Source: UMGS1498 sp900552335 (GTDB lineage Bacteria; Bacillota_I; Bacilli_A; RF39; UBA660). Taken from it: DNA of 59,603 bases. The translations under genes and the position numbers were made by a program. Position 1 is the stretch's first letter. Each line of letters begins with the position of its first letter. The notes under the pieces are model-generated. The model was not told where the DNA came from, did not search any database, and saw only the letters and a list, made by a program, of their open reading frames with translations. Positions 35,411 through 41,960 of this stretch are shown piece after piece. The DNA is taken from assembly GCA_902477075.1 (NCBI GenBank), contig CABSFU010000007.1:1-59603 (forward strand), given 5' to 3'.

Positions 35411-35840
35411 GTATATTTTTTTGTTCAAGTCCCCTATTTATTTAGATGACAATAGAGGAGAGAATAAATGCGATCCTATAACAATGAATGAATAAATTTT
35501 TAAAGGAATGTGTTTTCTGAAGAATCGAGATGTATAGTTGTTAAACTTAATAATAAAAAAACGCTTAAAATGTGCGCCTAAAGATGTGATTGAATTATTA
35601 TAGAACAATATTATAAATATTAAACGTTAAATTTAATATTTATATAGAAATTTATTTTAAGAAAACATTACATTATGAAAAATTTAAAAGTAATTTATTT
35701 ATAACAAATTTTTATTATATGACTAAATAGATAATAATTAATTTAATAGTAATAAAAAATAAATAAAATATTCTTTCATTATAATATAAAAAAAGACCAT
35801 AAATATAAGAAAAAATAGGTCTTTTAAATAATAATATCTT
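35411..35840. other. Non-coding gap left of dif
   Basis: About 430 bp of very AT-rich DNA with no frame longer than a few codons on either strand. A 7-codon frame after GAGGAGAG at 35455-35462 is too short to call. The only structured part is the hairpin at 35790-35826. It may be remains of earlier insertions at dif. Confidence 0.6.
35788..35826. terminator. Hairpin next to dif
   Basis: AAAAGACC and GGTCTTTT pair around a 20-nt A-rich loop, with A and T runs outside; it could stop transcription from either side before dif. Confidence 0.5.
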
Positions 35841-35868
35841 GGTTCCGATAATATATATTATGTTAACT
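35841..35868. other. dif-like chromosome dimer resolution site / attL
   Basis: An 11-6-11 arrangement matches bacterial dif: XerC arm GGTTCCGATAA, centre TATATA, XerD arm TTATGTTAACT. From memory the B. subtilis site reads ACTTCCTAGAA / TATATA / TTATGTAAACT, so centre and XerD arm are nearly the same. The gene-direction switch around this point supports it as the terminus. It is also the left end of the phage element. Confidence 0.88.
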
Positions 35869-36025
35869 AAAATAAATCTTTTCTAATTTCTTCTAATATC
35901 TTAATTAATCTACGTTTTTTCATTTTATCTTGTAACATCTTAATTATATCATAAATAAATATAATAATTCCTCGAATAGATAATATTATAAATATAATAA
36001 TCATTAAAATACTTAAATAATTCAT
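35867..36025 (-). CDS. 52-aa phage membrane protein downstream of Rep
   Basis: On the - strand ATG 36025 overlaps the Rep stop by ATGA and has AAAGGAG 5 nt upstream. The 52-aa product has a hydrophobic helix (residues ~4-28, SILMIIIFIILSIRGIIIFIY) and a basic helical tail (KKRRLIKILEEIRKDLF). Its TAG stop (35867-35869) lies in the attL XerD arm, so the gene ends exactly at the element boundary. Function unknown; filamentous phages carry several such small membrane proteins. Confidence 0.7.
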   Translation of the reverse strand: MNYLSILMIIIFIILSIRGIIIFIYDIIKMLQDKMKKRRLIKILEEIRKDLF

Positions 36026-37068
36026 ATTAACTCCTTTTTGTATTCTAGAAAGTCTACAGTTTCTTCATAAATATTTTTGTATGTAGAAGTATATATTAAA
36101 ATAGAATTGTTTGTTATATCAACATATCTTCTAAAATCTTCTATATTGTTAATATCTATATAACTAACTTTTGGCGTTATTAAATTTCTTGAATGAAGAT
36201 ATCTTCGTTTTCCCCAAAGACGATTATCGATATCTTTTGTAATATATTTAGTTATATATCCTATAACTTCAATTCCTTGTAAATTTTTTACTTGACTAAA
36301 ACCACTATTCCAACCTTTTATATTTCTTCCGACATGCCATTTTTTGGAACTTGGATTCCATATTTTCTTTTCTTCTTTACTTAATAAATTAAAATCGGTA
36401 TAATCTATATTAGTTAAAAGGTGATAATGTACTGCTCCTCGCTTTTGGAACTCGGGAACGCATACATATTTAAAATCATTTTTTAACTTTTTTATATATG
36501 TTTTAAAAGAATTAAATTTTTTATTAGCTTGTTCTATGTCTTTTATATTTTCAGCAAATGTTAATGTAATAAATGTTTTAAATTCATTAATGTTTGCTTT
36601 TACTAATCTTTGTATTTCAAATTTAGCACGATTGATATTTTTTATATCAATTGTTTTTAATTGATTTTCTTTTGTTTTTATTTTGGGTGGGATATCTATA
36701 TGTTTTAATTCTCCCTCTACCCTACTTTTCTTATAAAGTGGGTTATTAATATATTTTTGGTATTCTTGTGTTACAATATCGGGAATATCAAAATTATTGG
36801 GAATACTTTTTATATTGCATTGATATTTTATTTTTTCTAAATTTTTATCTTTTTTTAAACTTATCTTGTTGTAATCATAAATCTGATAATAGTCCCCTAT
36901 TTTGATTATTTTATGAGTATATTTTTTATAATTGGTTTGAAATATGAGACTACTATCAAGTAATAGAGATGCCGGGCGTTTCAAATACTCCCGACAATCT
37001 CTATAAAATTTTAAATTATCTATTTTGGTATGATATTGAGTTCTACTACTACGTGTATAACTATTCAT
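36022..37068 (-). CDS. HUH-type rolling-circle Rep protein
   Basis: The 348-aa protein has the HUH endonuclease core. Motif 1 is FITLTF (~166-171), motif 2 is VPEFQKRGAVHYHLLTN with HYH at 214-216, and a tyrosine motif GYITKYITKD has Tyr at 271 and 275 four residues apart, as in two-tyrosine Reps. It would nick the phage origin and start single-strand synthesis. The first ~140 residues are a basic phage-specific domain. No good ribosome site is seen before ATG 37068. The likely origin lies directly upstream. Confidence 0.88.
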   Translation of the reverse strand: MNSYTRSSRTQYHTKIDNLKFYRDCREYLKRPASLLLDSSLIFQTNYKKYTHKIIKIGDYYQIYDYNKISLKKDKNLEKIKYQCNIKSIPNNFDIPDIVTQEYQKYINNPLYKKSRVEGELKHIDIPPKIKTKENQLKTIDIKNINRAKFEIQRLVKANINEFKTFITLTFAENIKDIEQANKKFNSFKTYIKKLKNDFKYVCVPEFQKRGAVHYHLLTNIDYTDFNLLSKEEKKIWNPSSKKWHVGRNIKGWNSGFSQVKNLQGIEVIGYITKYITKDIDNRLWGKRRYLHSRNLITPKVSYIDINNIEDFRRYVDITNNSILIYTSTYKNIYEETVDFLEYKKELI

Positions 37069-37174
37069 TTATTACTTTTTGAAAAAAGTAAAACAAAAAC
37101 TTTTACCTATTCGCCATAGGGGGGCAACAACAAAAGAAAAAATAAATATTTCTTTTGTTATAACTCCATTATGG

Positions 37175-37300
37175 GATACATTCTTTTATCAACTCCACTG
37201 CGTGGCATATACTCGACTTTTACAAGTCTCCGTTATCCGTTTGACAACGAATGTATCAGTCCGAAGCACAACCCCAGTGGGGTCCTGTGCTACTCGGACT
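37175..37300. other. Hairpin-rich region: candidate phage origin / packaging signal
   Basis: GATACATTC (37175-37183) and GAATGTATC (37249-37257) close a cruciform holding two small hairpins: CCAC-TGC-GTGG (37195-37205) and GACTT-TTAC-AAGTC (37215-37228). Directly next to it is a second long hairpin, AGTCCGA (37258-37264), AGCACA and ACCCC, loop AGT, then GGGGT, TGTGCT and TCGGACT (to 37300). The region is much richer in G+C than the surroundings. It lies between Rep and Zot, where filamentous phages keep their intergenic origin and packaging hairpin. The last arm overlaps the zot stop. Confidence 0.75.
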
Positions 37301-38150
37301 TAGCCCATTCCGGTGTAGCAAACTCGATATCCTTATACTTTTCAATTCTTTTATATGTATCATAAGCATTTCTTAATCTTTGATTATGTACAAATATAAA
37401 GAAACCACAATATTTTTTAAATCTATCATTTTCCATATCATAATATTTTGCTTTTGTTCTTCTGACGATTGTTAAACAACCGGCAATAGTAATAGGAACA
37501 TATACATAATGTGTTTGACTCCTTATAGGTTTAGGAGCCTCACTAAATACCTGAATTGTTCCTATTATTGCCTTTCTTTGCTTTCTCTGTTGGCATAATT
37601 CTGCTAATACTTCTGGTGGTAAATCTTTACTGTCTTTATTACTCCACCAAGCTTTTAAATCATCTATTACATTTGTTATACCATATTTGCCATTTTTTCT
37701 TTCTATTAATTCTTTCCAATGAGATAATTCTCCATCTTCATATTTATAGCCCATATTTGTGTATGTTTTCATTTTTAAATATTTTTGTTTCCATTGTTCT
37801 AACAAGTAAATGGCAGTCATACTTTTGCCACTTCCCTGCTCTCCAATTACAATATGAATGCCGAACTCATTAAACTCGTCCGGGTCTCGTGTAATAGTAT
37901 CATAGGCTAATTGTCTAGGAAATAACCAAAATATTTTTTTTAATATATTTGATTCTTTCTCTTGTTTGCCTCTAAATAAGCTTTTTTTAGGTTTCATTTT
38001 TTTAAAGATTCTAAAATAAAGTAAGAATAGCATATAAATAAGTATAATAATTATTATTAATATTATAATAATTATTATCACAGGAAGAAACATTTTAAGT
38101 ATACTTAATAAGGCATTTAAGAGTGATTTGAATATAACTTTAAAGTCCAT
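37290..38150 (-). CDS. Zot/pI-like phage morphogenesis ATPase
   Basis: The 286-aa protein is a Zonular occludens toxin-family (pI) ATPase that assembles and extrudes filamentous virions. Walker A is GEQGSGKS (residues ~103-110), a Walker B-like NVIDDLKAWW follows, and the C-terminal half ends in FIFVHNQRLRNAYDTYKRIEKY. One long hydrophobic segment (~20-46) lies before the ATPase, whereas classical pI has its membrane helix after it. ATG 38150 overlaps the stop of the pVI-like gene (TAATG), showing translational coupling. Confidence 0.88.
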   Translation of the reverse strand: MDFKVIFKSLLNALLSILKMFLPVIIIIIILIIIIILIYMLFLLYFRIFKKMKPKKSLFRGKQEKESNILKKIFWLFPRQLAYDTITRDPDEFNEFGIHIVIGEQGSGKSMTAIYLLEQWKQKYLKMKTYTNMGYKYEDGELSHWKELIERKNGKYGITNVIDDLKAWWSNKDSKDLPPEVLAELCQQRKQRKAIIGTIQVFSEAPKPIRSQTHYVYVPITIAGCLTIVRRTKAKYYDMENDRFKKYCGFFIFVHNQRLRNAYDTYKRIEKYKDIEFATPEWAKSE

Positions 38151-38407
38151 TATCCTAATACCTTTCTGTATATCCAGTTTAACATATCCCAAAATATAGA
38201 TACATATTTAGATAACCATATTGCTATTAACATTTTTAAAGCAAACCCTATAGGAAAGAAAAAATTAGCATAATTATATAGTTTTTGTAATGGGTTTGTT
38301 TCAAAGAATGTTATAACATCGCTAGGCAATGATATGGAAAACGGAATAATTAATATTAATAGTGACAATACGCCAACAGATGCAACTGCTTTTATCACTG
38401 TAGACAT
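38150..38407 (-). CDS. pVI-like phage membrane protein
   Basis: The 85-aa protein has two or three membrane helices (residues ~5-25 and ~46-72) and a basic end, between the pIII-like gene and zot. This is the place and shape of pVI/DUF2523-type minor coat proteins that cap the virion end. Both of its junctions are TAATG overlaps. The assignment rests on context rather than on sequence motifs. Confidence 0.75.
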   Translation of the reverse strand: MSTVIKAVASVGVLSLLILIIPFSISLPSDVITFFETNPLQKLYNYANFFFPIGFALKMLIAIWLSKYVSIFWDMLNWIYRKVLG

Positions 38408-40242
38408 TATTTATCGCCTCCTAGACTTGATTTTATATTATTTATTATTTTAGGTATTCCTATCATACAAATTCCAAAATATTCAAAGAAAAATAGCATT
38501 TCTCTACACTGTTTATAGGTTTCTATATCAATGAGAGTTACCTTTCCAGGTATTCCCATAGAGGATAAATCAACCGTCAAATTGGGTATATCATCATTTT
38601 CTTTAATTGAAAATGTTGATATTATGAAACTAAGTTGATTAATAATAGGAAATTTTTTATTGATTAAATCTATAAAAAATCCTAGAAAATAATTATCTTC
38701 TTTTTCAGTGTTTTCTTGATATGTTGGAGGTTTTATGGTCTCAGAATTTAAATCATCTAGTTTATTATTTGTGTTAGTATCATTATTCCAACTTGATTGA
38801 CTAGTTTTAATAGTTTTATCATAAATATCTGTCGAATAATATACATATACATATCTACCTCTATTTTCTTCTTTTAAATACATTGATAAATCTAATGTAA
38901 ATGAACGATAGTGATTATAGAAAAAGTCACTATTAACGGGGTACTTTGAAAAGTCCTCTATTACGGCGTGATCATATTCTTTAATTGAATATGTTGGCTT
39001 ATCTTCGTAAGCAAATATTCTTTTATAAAGATACTCATCGTCTTCTGTTTTTATTGTTGTATAGTAATAAAAATTAGATATAATTTCTTTTATGCTTAAT
39101 AAATTGCATTCATAAAAACCAGTACCAGTTATACAATCTATATCTTCTGGTACTTGTCCATATCTATATGTACTATAATAAAACATCGACGGGTTATTTC
39201 CATAATATCTATACTCTACTTCCGTATAATCTGACATATTATATGTGTCGATTACATCTTCATACATAAGTAATTTTGTGAATGTATATGTTGCAGATAA
39301 AATAGTTTTCATTTCTTTTGTTTCATTAAAAGTCTGTTTATCAATTGCCTGAACATATAAAGTACCATTTAAAACAGAAGTATATTCAAAATCATTTTCA
39401 GTTATTTCGTGCCAATTTTCATTGCCTGGTTGATTATTAAAATTATATAGATAAATATATTTTTCTTTATCAAATTCAGAAAAATTAATATTTATTATTT
39501 CACCTAATTCATTTTTTAATGTACTTGATATATTTATTTTCGGGCCTTGGCTTATTAACGAATGATAGCCATTTTCTAAGGTAATTGGTAAAGTATCATT
39601 TATTGAATATGTAACATCATCTACTATAATATCGCTAGTTCCACCAAATGCACCTTTTTTATAACTTAATTGTCCTTTCATGTTTGTTTCATAGAAATAT
39701 GATAGACACATTAAATTGTATCCATTGTAAATAACATTATTACTATTATAAGTAAATTGAAACAATTTGTTATTACTTGCAAACCATTTACTAGAATTTG
39801 TTGAAGGAGTTGTACTATAGTCATATGTATAATATGTATAGCCATCATTCGACTCAATATTGTAATAAATATCTGTTGAAGCTCCATCTCTGGAATTAGA
39901 AATTTCAATCCATCCTTGTTTAATATTTTCAGAACTCAAATTTATAAAAATTCTATCTGAGGCAAGATTGTAAATATTACCAGGATTAACAAAATAATAT
40001 TTACCACTTTTATTATTTTGTAAAGCATAATTTCTTCTCAACAAATATTTAGTTATGTATTCATCAGTATAGTTTGCTTTCTTCATTAGAGTAGTTACTT
40101 CTTCGTCTGATAAATCAATTGTATTAGTCATTGTTAAATGTTCAAAAGGCTTTGTCTGATCGTATTTTAATTCTTCAGCATTTACGTTGCTCATAAACAA
40201 AAAACTAATGATGATTGTTAATATAATTGATAGTTTTTTCAT
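38407..40242 (-). CDS. pIII-like adsorption protein
   Basis: The 611-aa protein begins with a clear signal peptide (MKKLSIILTIIISFLFMSNVNA, cleavage expected before EELKY). A long Tyr/Asn/Ser-rich extracellular region of beta type follows, with a low-complexity linker (~490-520), and one membrane helix lies near the C-terminus (FFFEYFGICMIGIPKI). Size, topology and position between the major coat and pVI genes fit the receptor-binding pIII. Sequence similarity to known pIII is not evident. AAAGGTGGCG precedes ATG 40242; the frame continues upstream to 40263 without ribosome site. Confidence 0.8.
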   Translation of the reverse strand: MKKLSIILTIIISFLFMSNVNAEELKYDQTKPFEHLTMTNTIDLSDEEVTTLMKKANYTDEYITKYLLRRNYALQNNKSGKYYFVNPGNIYNLASDRIFINLSSENIKQGWIEISNSRDGASTDIYYNIESNDGYTYYTYDYSTTPSTNSSKWFASNNKLFQFTYNSNNVIYNGYNLMCLSYFYETNMKGQLSYKKGAFGGTSDIIVDDVTYSINDTLPITLENGYHSLISQGPKINISSTLKNELGEIININFSEFDKEKYIYLYNFNNQPGNENWHEITENDFEYTSVLNGTLYVQAIDKQTFNETKEMKTILSATYTFTKLLMYEDVIDTYNMSDYTEVEYRYYGNNPSMFYYSTYRYGQVPEDIDCITGTGFYECNLLSIKEIISNFYYYTTIKTEDDEYLYKRIFAYEDKPTYSIKEYDHAVIEDFSKYPVNSDFFYNHYRSFTLDLSMYLKEENRGRYVYVYYSTDIYDKTIKTSQSSWNNDTNTNNKLDDLNSETIKPPTYQENTEKEDNYFLGFFIDLINKKFPIINQLSFIISTFSIKENDDIPNLTVDLSSMGIPGKVTLIDIETYKQCREMLFFFEYFGICMIGIPKIINNIKSSLGGDK

Positions 40243-40259
40243 ATTTCGCCACCTTTGTA

Positions 40260-40323
40260 GCAAACATTTTCCCCAATATGTTTGCTTATATAATCATAAT
40301 CTAAAGGGAAAAACTTCCCTTTA
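40260..40323 (-). terminator. Paired hairpins after the major coat gene
   Basis: On the - strand TAAAGGGAA/TTCCCTTTA (40302-40323) and GCAAACAT/ATGTTTGC (40260-40285) lie between the coat gene and the pIII-like gene. Filamentous phages use an attenuator here to make the coat mRNA abundant; long T runs are lacking, so stalling or mRNA stabilisation is also possible. Confidence 0.6.
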
Positions 40324-40328
40324 AACTA

Positions 40329-40511
40329 TTAAGCTCCTTTGATTGCTTTTCTTGCATATCCGTATGCTTTTTTGATTCCGATTACTGCCATAAAAGTAGT
40401 AAAACCGAAAGCAAGACCTGCAGTTACAGTTGCTACAATACCTGTTGTATCGATTGTAGAGAAATCTAAAGCACTTTGTACAGCTTGTCCGTCAGTTAAT
40501 AAATTTAACAT
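40329..40511 (-). CDS. Major coat protein (pVIII-like)
   Basis: The 60-aa protein has the pVIII plan. An acidic/polar N-terminal part (LTDGQAVQSALDFSTIDTTG) is followed by one membrane helix (~24-46, IVATVTAGLAFGFTTFMAVIG) and a basic C-terminus (KKAYGYARKAIKGA) that would face the packaged single-stranded DNA. No separate signal peptide is evident, as in several inovirus coats. GGAGAG is 5 nt before ATG 40511. Strong hairpins follow, consistent with high expression. Confidence 0.9.
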   Translation of the reverse strand: MLNLLTDGQAVQSALDFSTIDTTGIVATVTAGLAFGFTTFMAVIGIKKAYGYARKAIKGA

Positions 40512-40528
40512 ATATACTCTCCTTCCTT

Positions 40529-40651
40529 TTAAAAATGAAAGATACCCATGAAACGAATTAGTTTAAAGCTATAATCTAGCATTTTAAATAATACGAGCAT
40601 TTTTAATAACTCTGCTATTATCTGTAATGTTTCTAAAATTTCTGTTTCCAT
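40529..40651 (-). CDS. 40-aa hydrophobic phage protein (pVII/pIX candidate)
   Basis: On the - strand ATG 40651, 7 nt after GAAAGGAAG, opens a 40-codon frame ending 17 nt before the coat gene start. The product starts acidic (METEILETLQ) and is then hydrophobic with Lys (LLKMLVLFKMLDYSFKLIRFM). Filamentous phages keep tiny minor coat proteins (pVII, pIX, ~32-36 aa) immediately upstream of the major coat gene. Only size, position and the ribosome site support this. Confidence 0.55.
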   Translation of the reverse strand: METEILETLQIIAELLKMLVLFKMLDYSFKLIRFMGIFHF

Positions 40652-40730
40652 GAGTATCTTCCTTTCGATTAGAGGTGGTTCTTTTAGGAGTTGCACCCAA
40701 ATGAGACTGTTAGAACCATTTAGAAATTAT

Positions 40731-41024
40731 TTAAAGATATTTTTTAAATAATTTCCTTACTATTGCTTTTCTTCTAAGATATTTCTTATGTTCTTTTTTT
40801 ATTTTTTTGTTATTTGCTTTTAGCCATTTTAAATGGTCTATGTTACTTAATTTGTTGTATTCTTCTAAAGTATAAAAGCGTCCATTGTAGAAACGTTGTA
40901 TATCTACAATGTACCAGCCCATACTAGTATAGGAGTGATTTTCGTATAGCGGAGGCCAATATACTAGCCTATAGATTATTTCAGTATCTCTTTTGGCATA
41001 TATGACGAGATATAGATCATGCAT
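40731..41024 (-). CDS. Basic phage protein, unknown
   Basis: The 97-aa protein has a beta-rich N-terminal half with many Tyr/Trp (YLVIYAKRDTEIIYRLVYWPP) and a very basic helical C-terminus (about 20 Lys/Arg in the last 40 residues). It begins 2 nt after the preceding gene. It may bind single-stranded DNA or RNA, or regulate replication; no family is recognised. Confidence 0.65.
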   Translation of the reverse strand: MHDLYLVIYAKRDTEIIYRLVYWPPLYENHSYTSMGWYIVDIQRFYNGRFYTLEEYNKLSNIDHLKWLKANNKKIKKEHKKYLRRKAIVRKLFKKYL

Positions 41025-41026
41025 GA

Positions 41027-41308
41027 TTATATCTCTTTGTTATCTATTTTTATGATAACATATTTGCTACCGTTATCAGTTGGGCGTTCTTCTATAGTTG
41101 CTTGTACTGATTTCATAATGTATGGTTTTATTTTGTCAAATAAATTCCCTTGTCTGTAGCAATTTAAAATAGCAGGTCCGATATTTCTATCTGTGTTAGC
41201 CATATTGATTGCATAATTGATTTTGGTCATCTCTTTTGAGTATTCCCCATTATTGTCTTTGAAGTATGTTATTTCTCCATTGATTATTGTTATTAATGCG
41301 TTTTTCAT
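41027..41308 (-). CDS. Small phage protein, candidate ssDNA-binding protein
   Basis: The 93-aa protein is first in the leftward phage operon, with AGAGGTAAA before ATG 41308. Its strand-rich ends (ALITIINGEITYF and YVIIKIDNKEI) could form an OB-like barrel, and pV-type DNA-binding proteins usually sit first in this operon. No motif proves it. Its promoter region holds the repressor operators. Confidence 0.5.
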   Translation of the reverse strand: MKNALITIINGEITYFKDNNGEYSKEMTKINYAINMANTDRNIGPAILNCYRQGNLFDKIKPYIMKSVQATIEERPTDNGSKYVIIKIDNKEI

Positions 41309-41330
41309 GTTTTACCTCTTTTCTATGCAT

Positions 41331-41410
41331 ATCGGTATTAACGATATATCTAAAATAATTATAAATCGGTATTGCCGATTTGTCAAGCGAAAAATATCGG
41401 GTTAGACGAT
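41331..41410. promoter_or_regulatory. Three repressor operators in the phage divergent promoter
   Basis: The 15-bp dyad ATCGG-N5-NCGAT occurs three times: ATCGGTATTAACGAT (41331-41345), ATCGGTATTGCCGAT (41365-41379) and ATCGGGTTAGACGAT (41396-41410). They are spaced 34 and 31 bp apart, about three helical turns. They fill the gap between the divergent structural and repressor operons, as in a lambda-type switch. Confidence 0.8.
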
Positions 41411-41429
41411 AATTGATATAGGTGGTGTT

Positions 41430-41666
41430 ATGATAGGAAAAGCGCTTAAATATATGAGAAAGCAAAAAAAATTAAAACAAGGTGATTTAATTAAACTTTT
41501 AAACATTGGACAAAGTACTTTATCTGATTATGAAAATGAGAAAATAAGTATAGATTTTAATATGATAGAAAAAATAGCAAGTATATGTGATTATGAAATA
41601 ATATTTAGAAATAGATTAACAAATGAAGAATTTAAAACTAAAGAACTAATAAGGAAAGATGTATAA
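41430..41666 (+). CDS. Phage XRE-family repressor
   Basis: The 78-aa protein is one Cro/CI helix-turn-helix (KQKKLKQGDLIKLLNIGQSTLSDYEN) plus a short C-terminal extension. It is transcribed away from the phage structural operon, and the three dyad operators lie directly upstream, so it most likely represses the phage genes and itself. AGGTGGT precedes the ATG. Its stop overlaps the next ATG (TAATG). Confidence 0.88.
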   Translation: MIGKALKYMRKQKKLKQGDLIKLLNIGQSTLSDYENEKISIDFNMIEKIASICDYEIIFRNRLTNEEFKTKELIRKDV

Positions 41667-41848
41667 TGAATACAGGAAAATTTATTTTTTATTTAATAAT
41701 TACTATTGTTATTACTATTATTTTAATGGAAAGTGTATTGAAAGAATTTAGGCTTAAAGATATTGCCAAACGAGAAGCAAAGATTGAAATATTAAAACAA
41801 AAATATATAGAAGAATTAAAACAAAAAGGTTATGGATATAAAAAATAG
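41666..41848 (+). CDS. Small phage membrane protein coupled to repressor
   Basis: The 60-aa protein has one N-terminal membrane helix (~5-24) and a charged cytoplasmic helix with many Lys/Glu. It is translationally coupled to the repressor by TAATG. In filamentous phages a lysogenic small membrane protein often gives immunity to superinfection; that role is only a guess here. Confidence 0.65.
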   Translation: MNTGKFIFYLIITIVITIILMESVLKEFRLKDIAKREAKIEILKQKYIEELKQKGYGYKK

Positions 41849-41877
41849 GCTCGTGGGGAAACCTCGCCTATTTTTGG
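41838..41877 (+). terminator. Terminator of repressor operon
   Basis: AAAATAGGC pairs with GCCTATTTT, with an inner GAGG-type extension, and ends in T. Confidence 0.8.
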
Positions 41878-41886
41878 CTCAAAAAA

Positions 41887-41914
41887 AATGGTAATATTTA
41901 CCATTCTTTTTTTT
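41887..41914. terminator. Second terminator near attR
   Basis: AATGGTAA and TTACCATT pair around TATT and are followed by nine T; the A run on the left makes it bidirectional. Confidence 0.75.
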
Positions 41915-41932
41915 CATTATAGGAACTTTTAA

Positions 41933-41960
41933 AATTGCCATTTTATATATTATGTTAACT
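41933..41960. other. attR: dif-like site with degenerate XerC arm
   Basis: Centre TATATA (41944-41949) and XerD arm TTATGTTAACT (41950-41960) are identical to dif, but the XerC arm is AATTGCCATTT, matching dif at only 5 of 11 positions. This asymmetry is what known Xer-using phages such as CTX leave at the far end after integration. Confidence 0.85.

Noticed and set aside
37079..37303. Open frames on the + strand across the Rep-Zot gap
   Set aside because: They cross the nested hairpins, have no ribosome site and show no protein-like composition; the region is better explained as a phage origin/packaging signal.
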